The translations under genes and the position numbers were made by a program. From the NCBI GenBank assembly GCA_934675795.1, contig CAKURW010000027.1, positions 1 to 23,664 on the forward strand: 23,664 nucleotides of DNA, in the 5' to 3' direction. The stretch is from an uncultured Collinsella sp. (lineage in GTDB: Bacteria; Actinomycetota; Coriobacteriia; Coriobacteriales; Coriobacteriaceae). Positions within the stretch are counted from its first letter, which is position 1, and the number at the start of each line of letters is the position of its first letter. The notes under the pieces were generated by a model. That model was not told the DNA's origin. It made no database searches and was given only the letters and a program-made list of their open reading frames with translations. Positions 1-7,550 of the stretch are shown here, piece by piece.

Positions 1-23
1 GTCAGTCGATTTTTTCGACTGAC
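1..23. repeat. Perfect 9-bp hairpin upstream of queA
   Basis: Positions 1-9 (GTCAGTCGA) are the exact reverse complement of 15-23, with a TTTTT loop. It may be the end of the terminator of a gene before the window, but no T-run follows the 3' arm on either strand, so that role is uncertain. It lies just 5' of the queA ribosome binding site and could also sit in the queA leader. Confidence 0.5.
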
Positions 24-45
24 GCGCTTTGTGAAAGAGGCAAAG

Positions 46-1257
46 ATGCGTACCGATGATTTTGACTACAACCTTCCTGAGGAACTGATCGCCCAGGCGC
101 CTGCCGAGCCGCGCGACTCCTGCCGCCTGCTGGTGGTTGATCGCAAAGGCTCCGAGACAGGAACGCCGTTAGGGCATGGCGGCACCGTCGAGCACCGCAT
201 CTTCCGTGACATCATCGACTATATCGAGCCGGGCGACGTGCTCGTCATCAACCAGACGCGCGTGATGCCGGCCCGTCTTATCGGTCGCAAGACGGGCTCG
301 GGCGGCGTGGTCGAGACGTTGCTGCTCAAGCGCCGCGAGGATGTTGACCCGCTGGGCCATGTTTGGGAGTGCTTGGTCAAGCCGGGTAAGCGCCTGAAGC
401 CCGGTGCTCAGATTGAGTATCGCGCCGGTGGCGCTCATGCGCCCGAGGGGGCTCCCGTGGTGCTGACGGCCGAGGTCGTCGACTTTGTCACCGATAGTCG
501 CGGCGGCCGCCTGGTGCGTTTTGAGCCGGCCGGTTGCAATGCCGCCGGCGAGCCGCGCACGCTTGACGAGGCCATCCATGCTGCCGGTCACGTGCCGCTG
601 CCGCCCTACATTACCGATTACGAGGGCGATCCCGAGAAATATCAGACCGTGTACGCCATGAAGGAGGAGCACTCGGCTGCCGCTCCCACGGCGGGCCTGC
701 ATTTTACTCCTGAGCTCATGGCCGCTATCGAGGCCAAGGGTGCCAAGTTTGCCGCCGTCGAGCTCGAGGTGGGCATCGATACCTTCCGCTTGGTGGAGGA
801 GGACGACCCCACGCAGCACGTCATGCACACCGAGCGCTACCACGTGTCGCAGGAGGTTGTCGACGCCGTGCATAAGGCCAAGGCCGAGGGTCATCGTGTG
901 ATCGCCGTCGGCACTACCGCGGTGCGCTCGCTCGAGAGCGCGTTTGACACGGACGCGCCGGTGTCCGATCCGGCCGTGACGGCGCGCTATTTTGAAGGCC
1001 GCGAGGACGGGGCCGATACGCTTGGCCGCGGTGACATCGTGGTGCGCGAGAACGCCACGACGCAGCTTTACCTCATGCCCGGCTCGACCTATCACGTGGT
1101 CGACGCGCTGATCACGAACTTCCATGTGCCGCGCTCCACGCTCATGATGCTCGTGAGCGCGCTTGCCACCCGCGACCAGATCATGGATGCCTACGCCGCT
1201 GCCATCGAGGAGCGCTACCGCTTCTTCAGCTTTGGCGACGCGATGCTCATTTGTTAG
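46..1257 (+). CDS. queA: S-adenosylmethionine:tRNA ribosyltransferase-isomerase QueA
   Basis: QueA transfers and isomerises the ribosyl part of S-adenosylmethionine onto 7-aminomethyl-7-deazaguanine in tRNA, making epoxyqueuosine in the wobble position of GUN-anticodon tRNAs, in the cytoplasm. Family signatures are clear: an N-terminus reading FDYNLPEELIAQ, the motif AAPTAGLHFT, the block GTTAVRSLES and the C-terminal stretch DALITNFHVPRSTLMMLVSA ending in FFSFGDAMLI. The product is 403 residues, longer than the usual roughly 340-360 because of extra residues in the central region around 95-160. I chose ATG 46 over GTG 31 because AGAGG lies five bases before it and homologues begin MR-x-x-DFD. 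The stop codon lies in the first arm of a perfect hairpin. The partner gene tgt is 3.8 kb downstream, separated by two unrelated genes. Confidence 0.96.
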   Translation: MRTDDFDYNLPEELIAQAPAEPRDSCRLLVVDRKGSETGTPLGHGGTVEHRIFRDIIDYIEPGDVLVINQTRVMPARLIGRKTGSGGVVETLLLKRREDVDPLGHVWECLVKPGKRLKPGAQIEYRAGGAHAPEGAPVVLTAEVVDFVTDSRGGRLVRFEPAGCNAAGEPRTLDEAIHAAGHVPLPPYITDYEGDPEKYQTVYAMKEEHSAAAPTAGLHFTPELMAAIEAKGAKFAAVELEVGIDTFRLVEEDDPTQHVMHTERYHVSQEVVDAVHKAKAEGHRVIAVGTTAVRSLESAFDTDAPVSDPAVTARYFEGREDGADTLGRGDIVVRENATTQLYLMPGSTYHVVDALITNFHVPRSTLMMLVSALATRDQIMDAYAAAIEERYRFFSFGDAMLIC

Positions 1258-1284
1258 TTACGCGGTTCTACGAACCGCGTAACT
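1256..1284. repeat. 13-bp hairpin overlapping the queA stop codon
   Basis: AGTTACGCGGTTC (1256-1268) and GAACCGCGTAACT (1272-1284) are perfectly complementary around a TAC loop. The matching hairpin after the dehydrogenase gene (4601-4629) keeps the apical GTTC-TA(A)C-GAAC but has different lower-stem bases that still pair. No T-run follows, so it is not a textbook terminator. It is the first module of composite repeat copy 1. Confidence 0.8.
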
Positions 1285-1287
1285 GCT

Positions 1288-1430
1288 CGACGCTGCGCGG
1301 GCCGCATTTGGACAATCTGACGTTCAACTTCAAGGGCGCGACCAGAAGGTCAGCGCCCTTTCGTTTCACGTCACCTTGTCTCAAATGCGGCCCGCTCGCT
1401 GTCGTTGCCAAAACATCGGCGTTGCCGTGG
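1288..1430. repeat. Composite repeat copy 1: long hairpin with GACC-AGAA-GGTC apex
   Basis: Bases 1298-1394 form one imperfect hairpin of about 97 nt. CGGGCCGCATTTG pairs with CAAATGCGGCCCG. Inside it come GACAA/TTGTC, TGACGT/ACGTCA, AAC/GTT and AAGGGCGC/GCGCCCTT, separated by small internal loops, up to the apex GACC-AGAA-GGTC (1340-1351). The flanks CGACGCTGCGCGG (1288-1300) and a 37-nt 3' block (1394-1430) recur at 4633-4645 and 4740-4776; the 37-nt blocks differ at five positions. The stem sequence is not shared with copy 2, but the apex and the ability to fold are. Function unknown; I do not recognise it as a named RNA family. Confidence 0.75.
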
Positions 1431-1439
1431 TTGTCGCTG

Positions 1440-1553
1440 TAGTCATTGGGTAGTCATTGGGGACGTTCTTAAATGACTAGTCAAAGGGGACACTCTTACG
1501 GCACTTGGCACTTGGGGACGTTCCTTTTGTGCCGGCACCTGGGGACAGTCCTT
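1440..1553. repeat. GACTAGTC / GGGGAC dispersed repeat modules, copy 1
   Basis: An 11-nt tandem duplication (TAGTCATTGGG twice, from 1440) leads into GGGGACGTTCTTAAATGACT and then AGTCAAAGGGGACACTCTT, ending at 1497. Two units of the form GGCAC(C/T)TGGGGAC(G/A)(T/G)TCCTT follow (about 1507-1553). The first module recurs at 4799-4845 and, inverted, at 4911-4942. The second recurs at 4846-4879 and 21171-21202. No coding potential is evident. These are lineage-specific intergenic repeats of unknown role. Confidence 0.65.
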
Positions 1554-1604
1554 ATGTCAAGAGATCGGTGCAAGAGGGATAGGTTGCCTTGCGTCGATCT
1601 AAAT

Positions 1605-1672
1605 AAGTTGCGGTGAGATAGTTCTTGAATTGGCCTTTTTGGGGCTAAACAGAAACTTTCTCACCGCAACTG
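1605..1672. terminator. Palindromic repeat P, copy 1, between convergent genes; probable bidirectional terminator
   Basis: AGTTGCGGTGAGA (1606-1618) pairs perfectly with TCTCACCGCAACT (1659-1671), and the inner TAGTTCT pairs with AGAAACTT. The same arm sequence occurs at 7873-7939 and 14435-14503. It sits between queA (+) and the coiled-coil gene (-), 27 nt past the stop of the latter. A TTTTTT run follows on the + strand after a short gap. Termination is inferred from position and fold. Confidence 0.6.
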
Positions 1673-1698
1673 AGTTGAGGCGTTTTTTGGCAGCTGGT

Positions 1699-3492
1699 TT
1701 ACTTGCTCGCGAACAGCCAGATCAGGATGATTGCCAGAATCACGGCGACGATGCAGACGATGGCGCCAGTGAATTTGATGCGTGAGTCGCGGGTACGCTC
1801 GCGCACCGCGTCCTCGGTGGCCTCGAACTGGGCGACTTCTTGCTCGGTCTCGGCGTGTTCGGCTTTGTCTCGGGCCAAGGATCCTGCAAGCGACTCAGTG
1901 ATCTCTGGATGGTCATGCACCTCGGTCGCCTGCTCGATGATCGACTGTGCATGTGCGGCATCTGCTTGGGCGTTGGCGATGCTTTGCTCTTGGTCGCGGC
2001 GTGCCTTGTCCTCGGCGGCTATCTTCTCGCGCAGTTCGCGCTGGCGCGTCGTGGCGGCAGTTTTCGCCGTCTGCAGCTCGTCGCGCGCGGCATCGGCCTC
2101 AGTCGTCACGGCTTGGTGTGCGCGTTTGGCTTCGGCAATGGGGGCTTGAGCCTGCTCGACGGCCTGCTCGGCTGCGGCAAGCGAGTGCTCAAGGTCGGCG
2201 GTGATGCGCGGGACATCTTCTTCGGCTTTTCGCAGGGCATCTGCCGTGTCGGAGATCTGCATCGAGAGCTCGCTGGTGCGCACCGTATAGTTGGCGGGAT
2301 TTGCCGAGGGATTGCGTTGCAGCTCGGCATACTCATGACGCAGCGTCTCGAGCTGGGCGCGCGTGGCGTCGACGGTTTGTTGTGCGGCCGCAATGCCGGC
2401 GTCTCGCTCGGCCTTCACCTTGTCGCGGATGCGCTTGGAATCCTCAAGACGTCGAACGAGGCGGTTGCCGGTCTCGCGAGAGCTCGCCTCGCGGGCCTCC
2501 ACGGCGTCGAGCGCGGCCTTCAGGCGGAGCTCAGTCGCGTCATCCTCTGTCTTCATTTGTTCGAGCTGACCCTTGAGCTCTGCTACTTTGGAAGCATGGA
2601 CATCGCGATCGATTTCGGCTGCCGCAGCGGTCTTTTGCGCCGTGGCGATCGCCTGGCGCTGGTCGGCGACGATCTGGTCGTAGCGGCCTGCGATATCCTG
2701 GCGCGTCTCGAGTTCCTCGGCCTGATCGGCAATGCGCTGCTCAAGTTCGGCCAGGTGGGCGCGGGCATCGGCAAGTGCCTTTTTCGCGGCGTTCATCTCG
2801 CGCATGGCCGAGGCGCCCTGGGCGATAAAGGTGCCCACGGCGTTCGCGGTGTTCGAGACAGCGGTCCCCAGATCGCGGCTCGCGGCGGGGGAGTGCGGGG
2901 CGGTCGGGCGAGTGGTGTCGGCAGCGTCCGCATCGGCAGTCTGCGGCGCGGCGATATTGCCGGTACCGCCCTCGACCACAGAAAAGCCTGCTGCGTGCGG
3001 ATCGACCGCATCGGCGCCAATCGTGGGGTGCTCGAGCTGGAGAAACGAGGGCATGGTACTGCCCTGGTCGGCAACCGGAGTCTCGCCGGGCACAAAGGTC
3101 GAGGCCGCCTCGGCGGCCTCCTCTTCCTCGGCATCAATATCGGCATCGGCGACGGCGTCTTTCATCGCTTTGACGGCATCCATCATGGAGTCCATGACGG
3201 CATCGAGCTCTTCTTCCGAAGACACCTCGATGGGGCCTGCCGCCTGTGGCGCGGGGTCTGTGTCGGGTTCGGCATCGCTCGGCTCCGGCTGCTCGCTTTC
3301 GTCATGCTCGACAGTATCGTCTGTGTCTGTTGCTTTATCCGCATCGGCGTGCACATCTGCGGCAGCGGGCGCATCTGCGGTGGCGGGCGCATCGGTGGAG
3401 GCGTCGACGCAGGTAGGAGTATCGCAGTCGTCGACGGCGTCTGCGGAATGATCAATATGCTCTTGAGTCTGGGGGTCCAGCTCGTCTGTCAT
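1699..3492 (-). CDS. Tail-anchored coiled-coil protein with acidic disordered N-terminus
   Basis: I do not recognise a named family. The 597-residue product has three parts. Residues 1-205 are rich in Asp, Ala, Glu, Thr and Pro and look disordered. From about 227 to 545, repeated Glu/Ala/Lys/Gln heptad-like sequence predicts a long coiled coil (runs such as LADARAHLAELEQRIADQAE). A single hydrophobic helix at about 570-594 (FTGAIVCIVAVILAIILIWL) is followed by only FASK. There is no N-terminal signal peptide, so the body should lie in the cytoplasm, anchored by its C-terminus. I chose ATG 3492 because GAGGAG lies nine bases upstream; ATG 3498 is only three bases from it. It is transcribed alone, divergent from the dehydrogenase. 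A role in envelope or chromosome organisation is possible but unsupported. Confidence 0.8.
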   Translation of the reverse strand: MTDELDPQTQEHIDHSADAVDDCDTPTCVDASTDAPATADAPAAADVHADADKATDTDDTVEHDESEQPEPSDAEPDTDPAPQAAGPIEVSSEEELDAVMDSMMDAVKAMKDAVADADIDAEEEEAAEAASTFVPGETPVADQGSTMPSFLQLEHPTIGADAVDPHAAGFSVVEGGTGNIAAPQTADADAADTTRPTAPHSPAASRDLGTAVSNTANAVGTFIAQGASAMREMNAAKKALADARAHLAELEQRIADQAEELETRQDIAGRYDQIVADQRQAIATAQKTAAAAEIDRDVHASKVAELKGQLEQMKTEDDATELRLKAALDAVEAREASSRETGNRLVRRLEDSKRIRDKVKAERDAGIAAAQQTVDATRAQLETLRHEYAELQRNPSANPANYTVRTSELSMQISDTADALRKAEEDVPRITADLEHSLAAAEQAVEQAQAPIAEAKRAHQAVTTEADAARDELQTAKTAATTRQRELREKIAAEDKARRDQEQSIANAQADAAHAQSIIEQATEVHDHPEITESLAGSLARDKAEHAETEQEVAQFEATEDAVRERTRDSRIKFTGAIVCIVAVILAIILIWLFASK

Positions 3493-3786
3493 AGGCATGT
3501 GCTCCTCATCGTTGTTTGTCACCCTATGATAAGGTCTCGCGCCGACATCCCGCGCGCCGCAGCAAAGTTTCAAAACGTGTTCGATGGCTCGATCTGATAA
3601 CAATAACTCGGCCGTTTTATCCAGTTTGTACTTGACAATCCCTTCGCCGAACTACGTGGTGCCGTTCGCCTACCGCGGTCTTTTATTTTTGCTTGAACAC
3701 GCTAAAGTTGCATCTCAGCTTTTGGCGCGTGAAGTTGGATACGCGCAGTCGGCGGGCGTGCCCGTCGCGATTTGAAAGGACTTTGT
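3493..3786. other. Divergent intergenic region between coiled-coil gene and dehydrogenase
   Basis: This gap of 294 bases must hold the promoters of both flanking genes. A perfect TTGACA (3632-3637, + strand) has no good -10 hexamer at 15-18 bases. The stretch 3680-3720 is relatively AT-rich. No hairpin, repeat or convincing small gene is visible. Confidence 0.4.
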
Positions 3787-4587
3787 ATGGGACTTTTCAC
3801 TGGTAAGACCGTGATCGTCACCGGCGGCGGCAAGGCCACGCTTAAGGACGGTTCCGCTGGCTCCATCGGCTACGGCATCGATATCGCATTTGCCAAGGAG
3901 GGCGCGAACCTCGTCATCACCGGCCGCAACGTCGCCAAGCTCGAGGCCGCCAAGGAGTCTCTCGAGGCCGAGTACGGTGTCAAGGTTCTGCCTGTTCAGG
4001 CCGATGTCTCGGCTGGTCAGGACAACGAGGCCGTCGTCCAGAACGTCATCGACAAGGCCATTGAGGAGTTCGGCCGCATCGACGCCGTCGTCAACAATGC
4101 TCAGGCTAGCGCCTCGGGCGTGACCATCGCCGATCACACCATGGATCAGTTTAACCTGGCCATTTACTCCGGTCTGTATGCTACCTATCTGTACATGCAG
4201 AAGGCCTATCCGCACCTGAAGGAGACCAAGGGCTCCGTGGTCAACTTTGCCTCGGGCGCCGGCCTGTTTGGCAACTATGGCCAGTGCAGCTATGCTGCCG
4301 CCAAGGAGGGCATCCGCGGCCTGACCCGCGTTGCCGCCAACGAGTGGGGCAAGGACGGCATCAACGTCAACATCGTGTGCCCGCTTGCTTGGACCGCTGC
4401 GCTCGAGAACTTCCAGGATGCCTATCCCGAGGCGTTCAAGGCCAACGTCCACATGCCGCCGGCTGGTCACTACGGCGACGTCGAGAAGGAAATCGGCCGC
4501 GTGGTCGTTCAGCTCTGCGGTCCCGACTTTAAGTACATGAACGGCGAGACCGTCACCCTCGAGGGTGGCATGGGCCAGCGGCCGTAG
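3787..4587 (+). CDS. Short-chain dehydrogenase/reductase (SDR) family oxidoreductase
   Basis: A classical SDR, predicted to reduce or oxidise a hydroxyl/keto substrate with NAD(P)(H) in the cytoplasm. The 266-residue product has a Rossmann N-terminus (TVIVTGGG, residues 8-15), the NNA block at 103-105 followed by Gln instead of the usual Gly, catalytic Ser156, Tyr169 and Lys173 (Y-A-A-A-K), and a C-terminal G-E-T-V-T-L-E-G-G. The cofactor loop is unusual: about seven extra residues (KATLKDG) separate TGGG from SIGYG. Arg47 after beta-2 could favour NADP(H). Codon use is strongly biased to C/G-ending codons, suggesting high expression. ATG 3787 has GAAAGGA six bases upstream. The substrate cannot be read from sequence; a hydroxysteroid or sugar/polyol substrate is possible but unproven. 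Confidence 0.9.
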   Translation: MGLFTGKTVIVTGGGKATLKDGSAGSIGYGIDIAFAKEGANLVITGRNVAKLEAAKESLEAEYGVKVLPVQADVSAGQDNEAVVQNVIDKAIEEFGRIDAVVNNAQASASGVTIADHTMDQFNLAIYSGLYATYLYMQKAYPHLKETKGSVVNFASGAGLFGNYGQCSYAAAKEGIRGLTRVAANEWGKDGINVNIVCPLAWTAALENFQDAYPEAFKANVHMPPAGHYGDVEKEIGRVVVQLCGPDFKYMNGETVTLEGGMGQRP

Positions 4588-4600
4588 GGGTTACGTCTCA

Positions 4601-4629
4601 GGTTCCGCCGTTCTAACGAACGGCGGACC
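4601..4629. repeat. 12-bp hairpin downstream of the dehydrogenase gene
   Basis: GGTTCCGCCGTTC (4601-4613) pairs with GAACGGCGGACC (4618-4629) around TAAC, with one bulged T. It matches the hairpin after queA in its GTTC-TA(A)C-GAAC apex and position, but its lower stem has different, still complementary bases. First module of composite repeat copy 2. Confidence 0.75.
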
Positions 4630-4632
4630 AGC

Positions 4633-4776
4633 CGACGCTGCGCGGTCACCAGAGCGACAACTTGTCATTCAAAGAGGACGGCATGACCAGAAGGTCTATG
4701 CCGTCCTCTTTTCATGCCAATTTGTTCGCTCTGGCGACCGCTCGCTGACGTTGTCAGAGCATCGGCGTTGCCTTGG
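4633..4776. repeat. Composite repeat copy 2: long hairpin with GACC-AGAA-GGTC apex
   Basis: Bases 4642-4741 fold into one hairpin of about 100 nt. GCGGTC-x-CCAGAGCGA pairs with TCGCTCTGG-x-GACCGC, and GAGGACGGCAT pairs with ATGCCGTCCTC, topped by the same GACC-AGAA-GGTC apex (4685-4696) as copy 1. The outer flanks CGACGCTGCGCGG and the 37-nt 3' block (4740-4776) are shared with copy 1, whereas the stems are different sequences that each stay self-complementary. It follows a + strand gene, as copy 1 does. Confidence 0.75.
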
Positions 4777-4798
4777 CCGTTGGAAATAATCCCAGATG

Positions 4799-4845
4799 TA
4801 GTCGTTGGGGACGTTCTTAAATGACTAGTCGAAAGGGACGCTCTT
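4799..4845. repeat. GACTAGTC / GGGGAC dispersed repeat module, copy 2
   Basis: This block nearly repeats 1451-1497: TAGTCGTTGGGGACGTTC, then TTAAATGACTAGTCGAAAGG and GACGCTCTT. It lies about the same distance after the long hairpin as in copy 1 (roughly 22 nt), so hairpin and module travel together as one composite element. Confidence 0.7.
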
Positions 4846-4879
4846 GCCGGCACCTGGGGACGGTCCCTAAGTGCCGGCA
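4845..4879. repeat. GCCGGCAC hairpin within the GGGGAC repeat family
   Basis: TGCCGGCAC (4845-4853) and GTGCCGGCA (4871-4879) form a perfect 9-bp stem enclosing CTGGGGACGGTCCCTAA. The internal unit belongs to the same GGCACCTGGGGAC family seen at about 1507-1553 and 21171-21202. No T-run follows. Confidence 0.6.
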
Positions 4880-4910
4880 GATTGGGACACTTCTTTGCAA
4901 GATGGCGCTG

Positions 4911-4942
4911 AAGATTGTCCCCGACGACTAGTCGTTTAATGC
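4911..4942 (-). repeat. Inverted copy of the GACTAGTC module upstream of tgt
   Basis: Read on the - strand, this gives TTAAACGACTAGTCG, then TCGGGGACAATCTT, matching TTAAA(T)GACTAGTC...GGGGAC(A)CTCTT of the direct copies at 1466-1497 and 4813-4845. It ends about 40 bases before the tgt -10 box. Confidence 0.55.
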
Positions 4943-4982
4943 ATCAGTTTCTGTCGAGTCGGTGCTTCTTGCGGGTTGCCCG

Positions 4983-4988
4983 TATAAT
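4983..4988 (+). promoter_or_regulatory. Probable -10 box of the tgt promoter
   Basis: A consensus TATAAT lies 37 bases before the tgt start codon. The -35 region at 17 bases (about 4960-4965, CGGTGC) is poor, so the promoter is inferred mainly from the perfect -10 and its position. Confidence 0.5.
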
Positions 4989-5025
4989 GGTTTGCGTATG
5001 AACCGCAACCAAGGAGTTCCAGTTT

Positions 5026-6165
<1,140 letters not shown>

Positions 6166-6214
6166 GGACGGCGCGGACGTTTGCGAGGCGTGAGCAACGG
6201 CAAAGGTCAAGCGG

Positions 6215-6261
6215 CGGTCGGTCGTCGCGTTCGCTAACACGGCCTGCACGACCGCTGACCG
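6215..6261. other. Imperfect inverted repeat in the tgt - LOG intergenic gap
   Basis: CGGTCGGTCGT (6215-6225) pairs with ACGACC-GCT-GACCG (6248-6261) with a three-base bulge and a 22-base loop. No T-run follows. It may end tgt transcription or may be chance in GC-rich DNA. The rest of the gap (6166-6375) shows no gene and no strong promoter. Confidence 0.3.
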
Positions 6262-6375
6262 ATGCCTTGTAAGCGCTTGATGCATCGTGGGTACCATACC
6301 GAATGGTTGATGTTCGGGCGGGTGTTTGACGCATGGCGTCGACCCCGTCCGTTTCTATTTTCGATAGGAGTACCC

Positions 6376-7134
6376 ATGATTAAGAATGAGAACGTCGAGA
6401 GCGAGCCCGCCTACGACGAGACGTACCGCCGCGGCCCCGTGGTCATGCGCGGCCCCATGATTCCTAAGGACAACACCTACGCCAACCTGCTGGCGCCTGA
6501 GGACTCGACCGACTGGTTGCATGCCGACCCGTGGCGCGTGCTGCGCATTCAGGCCGAGTTTGTCGATGGCTTTGGCGCGCTTGCCGAGCTTGGGCCCGCG
6601 GTGACCATCTTCGGGAGCGCCCGTACGCCCAAGACCGATCCGCTCTACAAGGCGGCGCGCACGGTCGGTCGCAAAATCGCCCAGCGCGGCGTGGCGGTTA
6701 TCACCGGCGGCGGTCCCGGCGTCATGGAGGCGGCCAACAGGGGAGCGGCGAGTGCCAACGGCAAGTCGGTCGGCTTGGGTATCGAGCTTCCGCATGAGCA
6801 TGGGCTCAACAAGTACGTGAACCTCGGCATGGATTTCCGTTACTTTTTTGTGCGCAAGACCATGTTCGTCAAATACAGCTCGGGCGCCATCGTGTTCCCC
6901 GGCGGCTTTGGCACGCTCGACGAGATGTTCGAGGTACTCACGCTGGTGCAGACGCACAAGGTCAAGCGCATGCCGCTTGTGCTGGTAGGCAGCGAGTACT
7001 GGCAGGGCCTATTCGACTGGCTTAACGGTCCGGTGATGGACGCCGGTATGATCAGCCCGCTCGATCCGGATCTGGTACACATTACCGATAACCTCAACGA
7101 AGCCGTCGACATTGCGCTCAGCGGGTTGATGTAG
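6376..7134 (+). CDS. LOG family (TIGR00730-type) Rossmann-fold protein
   Basis: LOG-family proteins hydrolyse the N-glycosidic bond of nucleoside 5'-monophosphates (cytokinin ribotides in plants and some bacteria, purine or pyrimidine nucleotides in others). Here GGGPGVMEAANRGA (residues 111-124) and PGGFGTLDE (175-183) give the two family motifs that bind the phosphoribosyl group and carry the catalytic Glu/Arg. The 252-residue product has an N-terminal extension of about 60 residues before the Rossmann core, as in the longer bacterial subgroup once misnamed lysine decarboxylase. ATG 6376 has ATAGGAG five bases upstream. In-frame codons run back to 6262 but have no ribosome binding site. It follows tgt by 210 bases and is the last gene before the low-GC block. 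Cellular substrate unknown. Confidence 0.9.
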   Translation: MIKNENVESEPAYDETYRRGPVVMRGPMIPKDNTYANLLAPEDSTDWLHADPWRVLRIQAEFVDGFGALAELGPAVTIFGSARTPKTDPLYKAARTVGRKIAQRGVAVITGGGPGVMEAANRGAASANGKSVGLGIELPHEHGLNKYVNLGMDFRYFFVRKTMFVKYSSGAIVFPGGFGTLDEMFEVLTLVQTHKVKRMPLVLVGSEYWQGLFDWLNGPVMDAGMISPLDPDLVHITDNLNEAVDIALSGLM

Positions 7135-7166
7135 AGCAATCGTGTCTACCGCGACATGAATATGCA

Positions 7167-7200
7167 TGGCAATCTGATGCTATCTAACGTCAGGTTGCCA
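7167..7200. promoter_or_regulatory. Probable operator of the toxin-antitoxin operon
   Basis: TGGCAATCTGA (7167-7177) and TCAGGTTGCCA (7190-7200) form an inverted repeat of 10 matches in 11 with a 12-base centre. It lies about 50 bases before the antitoxin start and just upstream of a TATACT hexamer. RelB/DinJ-type antitoxins repress their own operons through such palindromes, so this is the likely autoregulatory site. Confidence 0.5.
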
Positions 7201-7211
7201 TTTATATTGGG

Positions 7212-7217
7212 TATACT
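7212..7217 (+). promoter_or_regulatory. Candidate -10 box of the toxin-antitoxin operon
   Basis: TATACT lies 31 bases before the antitoxin ATG and 11 bases after the inverted repeat. No good -35 hexamer exists at 16-18 bases, which would fit a promoter that overlaps its operator. Tentative. Confidence 0.4.
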
Positions 7218-7248
7218 GATGCAAAAGACGAGGGCAAGGAGGTCGCGT

Positions 7249-7548
7249 ATGTCTACTGCAACGGTTAAGCCTACGACGGTTCGCCTCGAAGAGGGGCTCA
7301 AGGAGCAGGCGACTGAGTTCTTGGATTCGGTCGGCCTCAGCCTCAATTCCTATCTCAATCTTGCCGTTCGGCAGCTGGTAAATCAGCGAAAGATTCCTTT
7401 TGAGATTGTAGGAAGGGCGGAGATGCCCAACGAGGCGACGAGGCGTGCCATGGTGATCGCCGAGGCTCATGAGTTGGGGATTTTGCCGGACGATAGCCCG
7501 TCATTCAATAACGCTGATGAGCTTATGTCATTCCTCGATGAGGAATAG
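7249..7548 (+). CDS. RelB/DinJ family antitoxin
   Basis: A 99-residue ribbon-helix-helix antitoxin, predicted to bind and neutralise the toxin encoded next to it and to repress its own promoter. The N-terminal half (KPTTVRLEEGLKEQATEFLD, then SVGLSLNSYLNLAVRQLV) is the usual DinJ/RelB DNA-binding and dimerisation fold. The middle contains IPFEI, typical of DinJ proteins. The acidic C-terminus (NNADELMSFLDEE) should wrap the toxin. ATG 7249 has AAGGAGG six bases upstream. Upstream in-frame codons to 7156 overlap the operator and -10 box and are not coding. Its stop is two bases before the toxin ATG. Base composition is lower in GC than in the flanking housekeeping genes. Confidence 0.9.
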   Translation: MSTATVKPTTVRLEEGLKEQATEFLDSVGLSLNSYLNLAVRQLVNQRKIPFEIVGRAEMPNEATRRAMVIAEAHELGILPDDSPSFNNADELMSFLDEE

Positions 7549-7550
7549 CG

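Noticed and set aside
1..45. preQ1 riboswitch before queA
   Set aside because: Only a short perfect hairpin is visible; no preQ1 aptamer features (small stem followed by an A-rich pseudoknot tail) could be recognised, and the region is cut by the window edge.
1251..1442. 63-residue open frame after queA
   Set aside because: It lies entirely within the long hairpin repeat; its sequence is explained by the palindromes.
1440..1553. CRISPR array from the short repeated units
   Set aside because: Units are few, irregularly spaced and imperfect, with no constant spacer length and no cas genes.
1840..3597. 585-residue + strand open frame opposite the coiled-coil gene
   Set aside because: It is the complement of a GC-rich, low-complexity gene whose codon bias suppresses stops on the other strand. 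It has no domain and a poor start context.
1256..4942. Insertion sequence or transposon around the coiled-coil and dehydrogenase genes
   Set aside because: There is no transposase or integrase, and no clear target-site duplication; the bracketing copies are noted as repeats instead.
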